From contig CAJUOO010000005.1 of assembly GCA_910588535.1 (NCBI GenBank), positions 6,971-70,970 of the forward strand: a stretch of 64,000 bases of DNA, in the 5' to 3' direction. The translations under genes and the position numbers were made by a program. Positions 9,181 through 17,913 of this stretch are shown piece after piece. This stretch comes from an uncultured Lachnospiraceae bacterium (GTDB taxonomy: Bacteria; Bacillota; Clostridia; Lachnospirales; Lachnospiraceae). The stretch's first letter is position 1, and each line of letters begins with the position of its first letter. The notes under the pieces were generated by a model that worked only from the letters and a program-made list of their open reading frames with translations, searched no databases and was not told the origin of the DNA.

Positions 9181-9261
9181 GAGTTCCTCAAGCCGAAAGT
9201 CTATGCCGGAACTCTTATCTATCGCGCTGGACAAGGAAATGTATTCCGCGTAACCTGTCCA
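9181..9261 (-). promoter_or_regulatory. Two consecutive stem-loops in the hisG-hisD spacer
   Basis: Inverted repeats GAGTTCC/GGAACTC (9181-9187 with 9208-9214) and TGGACA/TGTCCA (9228-9233 with 9256-9261) form two hairpins between hisG and hisD. Neither is followed by a T-tract on the transcribed strand, so they do not look like intrinsic terminators. They could be processing or stability elements that separate hisG from hisD output. The pairing is seen directly; the function is inference. Confidence 0.4.
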
Positions 9262-9273
9262 ATCTTTCATTGA

Positions 9274-9915
9274 TCAGTATACTAGCACTTGTTTTAAATT
9301 TGTAATAATATCCTTGATCCTATCCTGCTCCAGCTTCATGCTCACCTGATTTACCACCATGCGCGCCGATAGCGGACAGATCTCCTCCAGCACCTTAAGT
9401 CCATTCTCCTTCAAGGTAGAGCCTGTCTCCACAATATCGACAATCACCTCAGAAAGCCCTACGATAGGCGCAAGCTCTATCGAGCCATTTAGCTTGATAA
9501 TCTCCACTGTCTGATGCTTGCGATTGTAGAAATAATCTTTGGCAATATTGGGGTACTTTGTGGCGACGCGAATCAGCTCATGGTGCCGCAAGAGTTCTTT
9601 TGCCGACTCCGGGCCTGCCACACACATGCGGCATTTGCCAAAACCAAGGTCAAGCACCTCATAAAGCTGCCGCCCCTCCTCCAGCACAGTATCCCTCCCC
9701 ACAATGCCGATATCCGCCGCACCATACTCTACATAAGTGGGAACATCGGGGGCTTTCGCGAGGAAAAAGCGATATCTCAGCTCTTCATTAACAAAGATCA
9801 GCCTGCGCGAGCTCTCATCCTTCATCTCCTCACAGGTGACTCCGATCTGCTCGAACAGCTTCATAGATTTTTTGGCAAGACGTCCCTTCGCCAAAGCAAA
9901 GGTTAAATATTTCAT
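9274..9915 (-). CDS. hisG: ATP phosphoribosyltransferase, short form
   Basis: First step of histidine synthesis, joining ATP and PRPP. At 213 residues it is the short HisG that lacks the C-terminal regulatory domain and needs HisZ as partner; hisZ is present at 14520-15734. Seen: LTFALAKGRLAKKSM at the start, GAADIGIVGRDTVLEEG, and the PRPP-binding loop DIVETGSTLKENGL. The ATG at 9915 follows AAAGGAG. It begins 16 bp after the transglutaminase gene ends, so hisZ and hisG are in one leftward run but separated by three unrelated genes. Confidence 0.97.
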   Translation of the reverse strand: MKYLTFALAKGRLAKKSMKLFEQIGVTCEEMKDESSRRLIFVNEELRYRFFLAKAPDVPTYVEYGAADIGIVGRDTVLEEGRQLYEVLDLGFGKCRMCVAGPESAKELLRHHELIRVATKYPNIAKDYFYNRKHQTVEIIKLNGSIELAPIVGLSEVIVDIVETGSTLKENGLKVLEEICPLSARMVVNQVSMKLEQDRIKDIITNLKQVLVY

Positions 9916-9931
9916 ATCATTCTCCTTTCTA

Positions 9932-12244
9932 CTATATCATATTTTCCGAAAATGTAAACCGTAAATACAATATGTAAAACATTCTCCATCTTTGTATGTT
10001 TTCTCCATCATGACAGAGAACGATCTTCTCTGTTTCTCTCACACAATCCCTTGCAAGCACCTCCGCCTCCAAAAGAAGTGGCACCCTCCCATAGAAGCTT
10101 TCCATATATAGACCAAGAAATTCAGAAAAGCCTGTCTCCACAAGCGCCGGACAATCCACAAGCACCCTCTGTCCATAGGCAAGAAGCGTCTCCTCCTTCT
10201 GTCTGCCTATCCCCGCTGCCCTAAGAAGCGCCATCTCATAACACATAAGCATGGTAAGCTTCCCCTCCACACTGCTTCTTTGATATCGTCTTTTCCTGCG
10301 CCACAGTCGAACAGAAAAACAGATCAAAAAAACAGATAACAGTAAAATAAGGCAAAGAACAATCAGCCATCTTACAACAGAAAAAACTTCTGTGCTGGAT
10401 GTCTGAGAAGGCAGAAGAATCTCTTCTTCCTCCCATTCTTCCCCCATCTCCTCCCTCTGTGTCACACTCTCTATCTGTGTCTGACTGGGCTTCTGCCACA
10501 CACTGCTCTCCAGCTTCCAAGGCGTATTATGATACCCCTCATACCCCGACGTCGGCTCAAAAGACAGCCAGCCTATTCCGCTCAGATAAGCCTCCGGCCA
10601 CGCATGGGCACAGCTACTCTCCACCAGATATTCGCGTTTTCCCTCCGTGTAGATTGGGATGCAAAATCCATTGACATAGCGCGCGGGAATCCCTGCTGCC
10701 CGGCTTAACAGCACAAAGGCTGAGGCAAAATACGTACAATATCCCTCTCCTGTGTGAAACAAAAACTCATAAACTGCATCCCCCTCTGGCTCGCCCGGTG
10801 TGCTTGTATAAGAAAAGCCCTGCAGATATCTCTCGATCGCATAAAGCTTCTCAAGCTCCGTCTCTTCACCTTCTGTCAACCTGACTGCAAGTGTCTGTAT
10901 CTCTTTATACAGATAGTCCGGGATCTGCATATAATCCCGATAGATCTGTTCTCTTCTCTTGGCAAGCGCCATCTCAAGCCCCATATCGGGCACAGCGCGC
11001 CGAAGCTGCGGATACTGCTGGCTGATCCAGATGGCAAACTCTTTATTCTCCATCTCTTCCGTCTGATAGACAACTTCCCTGCGAGATTGCACCAAGCTCT
11101 CAAATTCATCGCTCCCATAATTGAGAGTCAGATAGCGAAATCCATAGCTGTCCCCCTCCTTTCTTGCACGAGAGGACACGAATTTACTTCCTTGGCTTTT
11201 ATACTCCTCAAGCTGGCGAAATCCACAGAACTTTGCAGGAAAAAACAGATCCTTGGTGTACAATCCCTGATAGATGACGGATGCTGAGGTATTGGAAAGA
11301 TACGCCGACACCTCTCTCTCAGATTCTGCGGTTTCCTGCCAGACAGCATAGAGAAGCTCCAGTGTGTCCAGAGTAAGCTCCTCCTCAAGAACCATACCAG
11401 ACTCAAAGCTCCACCGATTCTTTTCATACTGATTCTGTATATTGCCCGCTAGATACAGATTTCCCTTTAAGCTGCCGGATACCGTGAGGAGCATCGCCGG
11501 CTTATCTGTGCCTAAAAGACTTCCTCCAACCGCTCCCTCCTCACTGTATCCGGTAAATTGGACATAAAAATCACTGCTTTTATGGCTTATCATAAGCGAC
11601 AGCTCTGTGTAGAGCACAGAAAACCCCTCTCTTACCTGCGCCCACAGATGTTTTAGCCCTGTATACGGATAAGGCTTATCACTCACTGGCAGAACGGCCA
11701 GACATATACAAAGACAAAGAGGAATCCAAAAAAACCCATTCAGCCTATTTCTAATTTCTTTTCCATAGGAGGAGATCCCCACATATTCTATAATAGAAAG
11801 AACACAAAAATACAATGCTCCTATCATTCCCACCCTGTGAATCGGCAGCTCCCACAACGCAATGACCACCACGCCCAAAAGGCAGAATGGAGACAATAAG
11901 ATAAGCCTGTCCTCCAACACAGAGAGCACCAATGTGAGCACTCCCACAAAAAGAAGAACCACACATCTCCGCCAATTATCCTGCAAGATCCCTACCAGCC
12001 ACTCCCTGTGCTGCGCCCCCACAAGCATAACAAACACAACAAGTATCAAGCCGATCACCGACAAGGAAAGAAAAGCAGGAAGCCGCCACTCTCTATGCCT
12101 CCAAAGCCTCTTTATCAATTCCCAGAACAAAAGCCAGCCACCACCACTCAAGCAGATAAGCATCCATCTTCCACCACCAAAAAGAAATGGCTCCAGCAAT
12201 GATAAAAGAAACACAGTCAAGGCAACCCGCTTTATTATACTCAC
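9932..12244 (-). CDS. Membrane-anchored transglutaminase-like protein
   Basis: Protein of 770 residues of the TgpA/DUF3488-transglutaminase type. The N-terminal 180 residues hold several hydrophobic segments, followed by an extracytoplasmic region with a transglutaminase-like domain: catalytic Cys in GEGYCTYFASAF, His in CAHAWPEAYL, and Asp replaced or displaced near WLSFEPTSGYE. Another membrane segment (VVRWLIVLCLILLLSVFLIC) and a cytoplasmic tail of about 120 residues follow. It overlaps the DUF58 gene by 4 bp (ATGA). MoxR-DUF58-transglutaminase is a familiar cassette whose substrate is generally unknown; a cell-envelope role is likely. Confidence 0.9.
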   Translation of the reverse strand: MSIIKRVALTVFLLSLLEPFLFGGGRWMLICLSGGGWLLFWELIKRLWRHREWRLPAFLSLSVIGLILVVFVMLVGAQHREWLVGILQDNWRRCVVLLFVGVLTLVLSVLEDRLILLSPFCLLGVVVIALWELPIHRVGMIGALYFCVLSIIEYVGISSYGKEIRNRLNGFFWIPLCLCICLAVLPVSDKPYPYTGLKHLWAQVREGFSVLYTELSLMISHKSSDFYVQFTGYSEEGAVGGSLLGTDKPAMLLTVSGSLKGNLYLAGNIQNQYEKNRWSFESGMVLEEELTLDTLELLYAVWQETAESEREVSAYLSNTSASVIYQGLYTKDLFFPAKFCGFRQLEEYKSQGSKFVSSRARKEGDSYGFRYLTLNYGSDEFESLVQSRREVVYQTEEMENKEFAIWISQQYPQLRRAVPDMGLEMALAKRREQIYRDYMQIPDYLYKEIQTLAVRLTEGEETELEKLYAIERYLQGFSYTSTPGEPEGDAVYEFLFHTGEGYCTYFASAFVLLSRAAGIPARYVNGFCIPIYTEGKREYLVESSCAHAWPEAYLSGIGWLSFEPTSGYEGYHNTPWKLESSVWQKPSQTQIESVTQREEMGEEWEEEEILLPSQTSSTEVFSVVRWLIVLCLILLLSVFLICFSVRLWRRKRRYQRSSVEGKLTMLMCYEMALLRAAGIGRQKEETLLAYGQRVLVDCPALVETGFSEFLGLYMESFYGRVPLLLEAEVLARDCVRETEKIVLCHDGENIQRWRMFYILYLRFTFSENMI

Positions 12245-13443
12245 ATCTTTCTCCCTTCCAAAACAGGAACAGGCTCCTTCTCAAAAGGAATAACAACAAG
12301 GGAAAACTCGCTGGAAAACAGCTCCTCAAACCCATCCTCCTCCATCTGTGCCCTGCGAAAATACATAAGTGTAGAAAAAATACCATATCCCTTCAACAAC
12401 TTAAGCTGCTCATAAAGTCCCATGGTCAGCGCCATTGTAAATAGGAGCAGATTCGACGATAATGGCATCCAAGAAGCCGCCGATCTCAGCACCTCCTCCA
12501 AAGGCATATCTGCATCAAATCTCACATCACAGCAAATCTTATGCAATGTCTCAATATCCTCACGGCTGCTAAGTTCCATACCTGATCTCGCCTCACCGCT
12601 CACAGATGCATAAAAAAGCTGGATTCTGGTTCTTCCCCTCCAGTAATAATCCGCGACAGAAAGAAGCGCTTCCAGAAGCTTATCCTCCAAAGTTAGCCTT
12701 TCTGTACTATCCATCTTTGGCACTGCAGGATAGAAATCCACAGCAAAACATATACTGTCTCTCTCCTCCTCCTTGTACTTTCGGGACAAAAGTCTTCCGC
12801 TCGCTGCAAGCGCCTTCCAGTGGATCAGGCGCATGGAATCTCCATCCTCATAGTTGCGAAGCTCTGCGTCCAGCTCCTGATGACTCCCGCCATACTGTGT
12901 TCTGTTGCTCTTCTCCTCCCTGTGCATAGGATCAAACACAAAGTCTGCAAGCACCACAATACGCGGATTCACCTTCATCTCTATCCTCGTCTGCACTGCA
13001 TAGACAATCGAAAACAAAGAAAAATAATCCATCACCCTCGCGTGGGAAATCCCAACCTGATATTCCCCTCTCCGGTGGCATATCAATGTGGTAGAACTGC
13101 TTATCTCCTCCCCCGGAGAGAGAAAATATTCCTTCTCCATATCCACCTGCTCCACTGTAGAATAATCCTTTAAAAATTCAACACTAACACTAAAATATGG
13201 AATCTTGTCCTCATTCGCCAGCCGAAACGTGTAGGGAATCCGCTCTTCCTTCACCACAGTCCTGTGTTCTAACTTCTGATAGATGCAAAACCTGCTAAAA
13301 ACATACAACGAATAAATAAGAGAGAAACAGGGCAGAAGCAATGAAGTATAAAATAGAAAATACGCCCCCGTCCCTCCTCGCACCCCTATTAAAACACTGG
13401 AGCCCACTATGCACAAAATCACAATCAGACGATTTTTCCACAT
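12241..13443 (-). CDS. DUF58 domain protein
   Basis: Protein of 400 residues with two N-terminal membrane segments (residues about 5-45), then a soluble DUF58/von Willebrand factor A-like domain. The family hallmark is LRNYEDGDSMRLIHWKALA near residue 205, followed by CFAVDFYP, which corresponds to the start of the vWA-like fold. It is placed between a MoxR ATPase and a transglutaminase with overlapping ends on both sides, so it is probably translated as part of that cassette. By analogy with other MoxR systems it may be chaperoned or activated by the ATPase. Confidence 0.9.
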   Translation of the reverse strand: MWKNRLIVILCIVGSSVLIGVRGGTGAYFLFYTSLLLPCFSLIYSLYVFSRFCIYQKLEHRTVVKEERIPYTFRLANEDKIPYFSVSVEFLKDYSTVEQVDMEKEYFLSPGEEISSSTTLICHRRGEYQVGISHARVMDYFSLFSIVYAVQTRIEMKVNPRIVVLADFVFDPMHREEKSNRTQYGGSHQELDAELRNYEDGDSMRLIHWKALAASGRLLSRKYKEEERDSICFAVDFYPAVPKMDSTERLTLEDKLLEALLSVADYYWRGRTRIQLFYASVSGEARSGMELSSREDIETLHKICCDVRFDADMPLEEVLRSAASWMPLSSNLLLFTMALTMGLYEQLKLLKGYGIFSTLMYFRRAQMEEDGFEELFSSEFSLVVIPFEKEPVPVLEGRKM

Positions 13444-14393
13444 AATGCCTCCCTATTAAGAACAGGAACCGGAATATGCAACAGCATCTCCCTAAGCACC
13501 CTCTCACAAGTCAGCTTCTTCATCCTAGCCTCCACCGAGAGTATCATGCGATGACAAAGCACCGGATACAGCACGGACTGCACATCATCGGGAAATACAT
13601 AATTTCTCCCGGCAAGATAAGCCGCCGCCTGAGATGTGCGCAAAAGGGCAAGAGTGGCACGTGGGCTGGCTCCCAAAGAAAACTGCGGATCGGAGCGGGT
13701 TGCCTCCACTATGGAGACAATATAAGCAATCAGCTCAGGATGTACAAACACCGCCGCACACTCTCTTTGCATCTCTACGATCAAGGCTGCGTCCGCCAAA
13801 GGCGGCAAAACCTCCGACACATCCTCATTTTTCAAATACTTCTCTGCCATCAAAAGCTCATACTCCCTCTCAGGATACCCCAGAGACAACCGCATAAGAA
13901 AACGATCAAGCTGCGCCTCTGGAAGCTGGCAAGTACCTAGAAATTCGATGGGATTTTGCGTGGCAATCACCATAAACGGCTTTGGCAGCGGATAGATCGT
14001 ACCGTCCACGCTCACCTGCTCCTCCGCCATCGCCTCCAAAAGACTCGCCTGCGTCTTAGGAGATGTGCGGTTAATCTCATCAGCAAGCACAAGCTGCTTC
14101 ATAACTGGCCCCGGACGGTAAGAAAATTCCCCTGTATTCCTTTGATAAACCGAGATCCCCGTGACATCTGACGGCAGCGTGTCAGGCGTAAACTGAATCC
14201 GCCCAAAGCTTAAGCTAAGTGTTCGCGCCAAAGCATTGGCGAGTGTCGTCTTCCCCACTCCCGGCACATCCTCCAAAAGCACATGCCCTCCCGCCAACAA
14301 AGCCATCAAAAAAAGACGAATCTGTGGTTCCTTACCAAGAATAACCTGATTTAACCTCGCTAAGATCCCCTCAATATGCTTTTGATACTGCAT
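13425..14393 (-). CDS. MoxR-family AAA+ ATPase
   Basis: MoxR ATPase of 322 residues. Walker A is EDVPGVGKTTLANALA near residue 40-55, Walker B LVLADEINRTSPKTQ near 110, sensor 1 ATQNPIE, arginine finger region QLPEAQLDRFLMRL, and a C-terminal lid domain with SPRATLALLRTSQA. MoxR proteins act as chaperones for vWA-domain partners, here the DUF58 protein encoded just downstream. It starts 126 bp after hisZ; a TTGACT hexamer lies in that gap at 14454-14459, but I see no convincing -10, so read-through from the hisZ promoter is plausible. Confidence 0.95.
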   Translation of the reverse strand: MQYQKHIEGILARLNQVILGKEPQIRLFLMALLAGGHVLLEDVPGVGKTTLANALARTLSLSFGRIQFTPDTLPSDVTGISVYQRNTGEFSYRPGPVMKQLVLADEINRTSPKTQASLLEAMAEEQVSVDGTIYPLPKPFMVIATQNPIEFLGTCQLPEAQLDRFLMRLSLGYPEREYELLMAEKYLKNEDVSEVLPPLADAALIVEMQRECAAVFVHPELIAYIVSIVEATRSDPQFSLGASPRATLALLRTSQAAAYLAGRNYVFPDDVQSVLYPVLCHRMILSVEARMKKLTCERVLREMLLHIPVPVLNREALCGKIV

Positions 14394-14519
14394 AACAGTC
14401 CTTTCTCTACATACATTTAATCAAAACACCTGATACACTTTCGTGTGCTATCGAGTCAATTACACAGCATACTTTCCAACATGCGTGGCATATAAAATCA
14501 ACCTCACAAAAAGCCACCC

Positions 14520-15734
14520 TCACACCAGTGTATATACAGCCGTCCCTCCTGTAGTGATATATTGCACCTCCGCCCTATGATTCTGCGCTGCATACTCCAA
14601 ATAGCAGGATACCTCCTTCTCTTCCCTCCGGTGCATCAACTCCACAATTTTGCCCTGCCTTCGAAGTGCATCTGCTATACTGGCGCCCGCTGCCTGACAA
14701 TCTGGCTCACACAGAACGACAATCCCTGTCTTCTCCACTTCAGGAAGAAGCTTCTGCCTTGACAGAGCGATCAGAAGCTGATCCACATTGATGGCAAAGC
14801 CAATGGATGCCGCCTGCTTTCCAAATTGCTTTAGCAAGCTGTCATAGCGCCCCCCTGTGACAATCAACTCGCCTGTTCCATATGTGTATGCCTTCACAAT
14901 CACACCAGTATAGTACTTATATCTTCCTAACATTCCAAGTTCAAAAGAGACATAATCCGCAAGCTGATAAGCCTTCAAAATCTCACAGATCTGCTCTAAG
15001 CGCTCAATCGCCTGCAGAGACCTTCGATTGCTTGCAAGCTTTTTTGCCTCCTCAAGCTTTTCTGTCGATCCGAACAACTCAGAGAGACTTAAAATCTTCC
15101 GCTTCATCTCCTCGCCAATACCCGCCTCAGAAAGAAGCTCCTCCACGCCGATAAAATTCTTCCTCTCCATCAGATCACGAAGTCCTGCCTCCATCTCCTC
15201 GCCAATACCTGCCTCCTCCATCAATCCCCTGAAAAATTCCACCTCGCCAATCTCAACCTGAAATTCTGTAAGCCCTGCTGCCAACATACAGCGAATAATC
15301 ATCGCTATCATCTCTGCGTCCGCGCCCGGCGAATGATCTCCAATCAGCTCACAGCCAAGCTGTGTTGTCTCCTTCAGTCTTCCTTGGTAGCTGGAATTAT
15401 TGATAAAGGTATTCCCCACATAACAGAAGCGAAGAGGCATATCCTCCTCCATATAGTACTTCGCTGCACAGCGCGCGATCGACGGCGTGATGTCCGGGCG
15501 CAGCACCAGTGTATTTCCCTCCCTGTCAATAAACTTAAACATCTCCTTTGAGATCACGCTTCCCCGCTCTTTATTAAAAATATCAAAAAATTCAAAGGTC
15601 GGCGTCTGGATATCCCGATATCCAAAGGAATGGCATAGATGATGCAGCCTGTCCTGTATACAGAGCTTTCTCTCACATTCCTGATAATAGATGTCGCGCA
15701 CTCCCTCAGGAGTATGTAATAATTGATTTTTCAT
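14520..15734 (-). CDS. hisZ: ATP phosphoribosyltransferase regulatory subunit HisZ
   Basis: HisRS-like paralogue of 404 residues that forms the holoenzyme with short HisG and confers histidine feedback. Seen: LLHTPEGVRDIYYQE at the N-terminus, the class II motif 2-like segment LVLRPDITPSIARCAAKYY, and RYKYYTGVIVKAYTYG with GGRYDSLLKQFG in place of a functional HisRS motif 3. There is no clear C-terminal anticodon domain, which supports HisZ over HisRS. It has its own strong promoter overlapping the recU stop. Downstream are the MoxR cassette and then hisG. Confidence 0.93.
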   Translation of the reverse strand: MKNQLLHTPEGVRDIYYQECERKLCIQDRLHHLCHSFGYRDIQTPTFEFFDIFNKERGSVISKEMFKFIDREGNTLVLRPDITPSIARCAAKYYMEEDMPLRFCYVGNTFINNSSYQGRLKETTQLGCELIGDHSPGADAEMIAMIIRCMLAAGLTEFQVEIGEVEFFRGLMEEAGIGEEMEAGLRDLMERKNFIGVEELLSEAGIGEEMKRKILSLSELFGSTEKLEEAKKLASNRRSLQAIERLEQICEILKAYQLADYVSFELGMLGRYKYYTGVIVKAYTYGTGELIVTGGRYDSLLKQFGKQAASIGFAINVDQLLIALSRQKLLPEVEKTGIVVLCEPDCQAAGASIADALRRQGKIVELMHRREEKEVSCYLEYAAQNHRAEVQYITTGGTAVYTLV

Positions 15735-15798
15735 ATTTATTATGCCTCGTTTACTTTATTATAGTACAGTGCTAATTCATCACTTTACTAATATATGG

Positions 15799-15827
15799 AT
15801 TATAGCCTGAAATCTTTCTTCTGTCAA
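15799..15827 (-). promoter_or_regulatory. Sigma-A type promoter for hisZ
   Basis: Perfect consensus hexamers on the minus strand: TTGACA at 15822-15827 and TATAAT at 15799-15804 with a 17-bp spacer. The -35 overlaps the stop codon of recU. The expected start site is near 15792, leaving a leader of about 57 nt before hisZ, too short for a T-box. It is the best candidate promoter for the whole leftward his run. Confidence 0.8.
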
Positions 15828-16357
15828 TCCCGACCTTCCAAATCCTTTTTTAAAGCAGGAAGATAATGTACAAAAGCCGCTCCCTCCTGATAGATCTGAT
15901 AGTCTCTGTCAACCTCCTCGTAGGCAAAGCTCTTGCGTCCTCCCCCTGCTGCCCTTTGATAAAACTTATGTATCTGGGCAAATGGAATATAGTACATCTC
16001 ATCGCGGTTTGTGTAGGAAACCAACAAAAAAGCTACGCCTCCCTGCCGCTCAAATTCCTCCATAAAGGCAATCTGATGTTCGTGTATATTTGCGATGGGA
16101 AAGGTATCCTTCGCACATTCCTTTGCGTCAAAACACACGGGAATCCCCTGCACCGTCCCGATATAGTCAACCGTACTTTTCTGATCAAAATAGGCAAGTG
16201 TAATATGCCTTGTCTCCTTTTCAATCTGAATCGGCTTGATCGGCGTCGGAATCTTCTGAATCAGGGCAAGATGTTTTTCTTTATAAGCGTCGTTTGTGTG
16301 ATTGATTAGCTCCTCTAACGCCGAGCCTCTTAAGCCTCTGGAATTCCATGTCGCCAA
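15824..16357 (-). CDS. recU: Holliday junction resolvase RecU
   Basis: Firmicute Holliday junction resolvase of 177 residues. The N-terminal NSRGLRGSALEELINHTN, the PTPIKPIQI stretch, the catalytic core STVDYIGTVQGIPVCFDAKE (metal-binding Asp, Asp and Glu-Lys) and NIHEHQIAFMEEF all match RecU. The start appears to be TTG at 16355-16357, with GGGAGGGATT upstream; this makes it overlap the end of the pseudouridine synthase gene by 28 bp. It lacks the N-terminal tail of Bacillus RecU. It acts in recombinational repair together with RuvAB, encoded elsewhere in this window. Confidence 0.92.
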   Translation of the reverse strand: MATWNSRGLRGSALEELINHTNDAYKEKHLALIQKIPTPIKPIQIEKETRHITLAYFDQKSTVDYIGTVQGIPVCFDAKECAKDTFPIANIHEHQIAFMEEFERQGGVAFLLVSYTNRDEMYYIPFAQIHKFYQRAAGGGRKSFAYEEVDRDYQIYQEGAAFVHYLPALKKDLEGRD

Positions 16358-17322
16358 ATCAATCCCTCCCCTCTCATCAATCGGAGAAAGGACTCCGGCA
16401 AAGGCGCAACAAAACCTTTTCCCGACAGATAGGAAAAGGTTCCATCAAGTTCTGGAAAGCACAGCTCATATGAATGAAGAAGCTGGGAGCTTATCTGATA
16501 CATATTGTGATAATAATGATTGATTCTTCGGTCTCCGTACTTTGGATCGCCGATAATCGGATGCCCCGCGGAGGATAGATGTGCCCTTATCTGATGAGTG
16601 CGTCCAGTTATAAGCTTTACCTTAAGCAAGGTAAGTGTCCCATTTGATGTGAGCGGCTGATAAGAAGTACAGATAGGTAGATCCTCCGGTGAGACAGGCT
16701 TTGTGCGGACAGTCACCATATTTGTCCTCTTATCCTTTGACAGATATCCCTCCAAGGTAGCTGCCTGCATCTCTCCCTTCACAAGGCACAGATAATATTT
16801 CTCCAAGGCCCTCTCCTTAAATAGCTGTGACAGCATCTGCAGAGCGGAAAGTGTTTTCCCTGCTGCCAAAAGCCCTGTCGTATTTCTGTCCAGACGATTG
16901 CAGACTGACGGGCGAAAGCTCTCTAGCTGCTTTTGGGTGAGCTCCCCTTTTTTTACAAGGTAGGAGATAAGAATCTCCACCATCGAAATATCCGCATCCT
17001 TCGCCTTCTGAGAAAGAATCCCCTCCGGCTTATTGATAAAAAGGAAATTATCATCCTCAAAGATAATATCTGGTTCCATCTCCACAAGAGCCACCTGCAC
17101 ACTCTCACGAAACTTTTCTATCGTCTCATCTGCCAAGTACAGCCGAATCTCATCCCCGCACATAAGCAGCTCAGAGCCCTCCGCGCGCGCGCCGTTTAAT
17201 GTAATATTTTTCTTTCTGAGCATCTTATATAAAAAACTCTTTGGCGCCTTATTCATATATTTGGACAGCAGCTTATCAAGCCGCTGTCCCTTCTCATTTT
17301 CTTTTACTATAATGATCTGCAT
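16330..17322 (-). CDS. RluA-family 23S rRNA pseudouridine synthase
   Basis: Pseudouridine synthase of 330 residues with an N-terminal S4-like RNA-binding segment (GQRLDKLLSKYMNKAPKSFL, then KKNITLNGARAEGSELLMCGDEI). The catalytic motif is VCNRLDRNTTGLLAAGK, carrying the catalytic Asp in the RLDxxTSG position (here T for S). LITGRTHQIRAHLSSAGHPIIGD follows. This resembles RluC/RluD-type enzymes that modify 23S rRNA; the exact target uridine cannot be set from sequence alone. The ATG follows GAGG. Confidence 0.9.
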   Translation of the reverse strand: MQIIIVKENEKGQRLDKLLSKYMNKAPKSFLYKMLRKKNITLNGARAEGSELLMCGDEIRLYLADETIEKFRESVQVALVEMEPDIIFEDDNFLFINKPEGILSQKAKDADISMVEILISYLVKKGELTQKQLESFRPSVCNRLDRNTTGLLAAGKTLSALQMLSQLFKERALEKYYLCLVKGEMQAATLEGYLSKDKRTNMVTVRTKPVSPEDLPICTSYQPLTSNGTLTLLKVKLITGRTHQIRAHLSSAGHPIIGDPKYGDRRINHYYHNMYQISSQLLHSYELCFPELDGTFSYLSGKGFVAPLPESFLRLMRGEGLIWRHGIPEA

Positions 17323-17332
17323 GAATTATCCT

Positions 17333-17902
17333 CTACAATACCAAAGTGAGCATCAGTGCCGCCGTCCTCTCATCCCTCACACTCTGCTTCTCGTCCACCT
17401 CGAAAGCGGCAAGTTCTTTTACACGCTTTAGAAATTTCCCTCTATCAGTAAAAATCTTCACATTTGCCTTAATGCCATTTTTTTTCAACATCGCAGCAAT
17501 ATAGTCCTGCGCAAAAGCTGTATCATACTTGGGCGCTGTCGCAAGTCCGCAGACTGTTCCGCCCCGTATCGCCACAAAATCTGTTGGAAGTATCTTTTTC
17601 TCCGTGGAGAGAAGCATGTCCACATAAAGAATCGCCTCCCCCGCAAGCTCTGCCACCGTATCATACTCTTCCCTTGTCTGAGAATGATACGGCAGCATCA
17701 TACACAGGGTTGCGGCGAATTTGGCAGCGGGCAGCACGCCGAGAATTGCCATAACTGTCAGAATATTCTCCCGGCTTCCAGTGGAAATATATCCCGTCAA
17801 GAACACCGCAAGTACAAGCAAAAAGCAGACTGCACAGACAATCGCCCTCTGCATTTTTTTGTTTTTAATATATTCAAATTGTCCTTTGTCAATCCGTTTC
17901 AT
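17333..17902 (-). CDS. Conserved hypothetical protein with two N-terminal membrane segments
   Basis: Protein of 189 residues that I do not recognise. Hydrophobic segments at about residues 19-41 (AIVCAVCFLLVLAVFLTGYI) and 48-70 are followed by a soluble domain of about 115 residues containing GGTVCGLATAPKYDTAFAQD and a lysine-rich KKNGIKANVKIF segment. AAGGAATAATGAT precedes the ATG. It is 10 bp upstream of the RluA-type gene and downstream of an SDR gene, so it is probably in a small operon. No catalytic motif is evident. Confidence 0.7.
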   Translation of the reverse strand: MKRIDKGQFEYIKNKKMQRAIVCAVCFLLVLAVFLTGYISTGSRENILTVMAILGVLPAAKFAATLCMMLPYHSQTREEYDTVAELAGEAILYVDMLLSTEKKILPTDFVAIRGGTVCGLATAPKYDTAFAQDYIAAMLKKNGIKANVKIFTDRGKFLKRVKELAAFEVDEKQSVRDERTAALMLTLVL

Positions 17903-17913
17903 ATCATTATTCC

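Noticed and set aside
15735..15791. A T-box leader for hisZ
   Set aside because: The predicted leader is only about 57 nt and lacks the stem I and T-box sequence.
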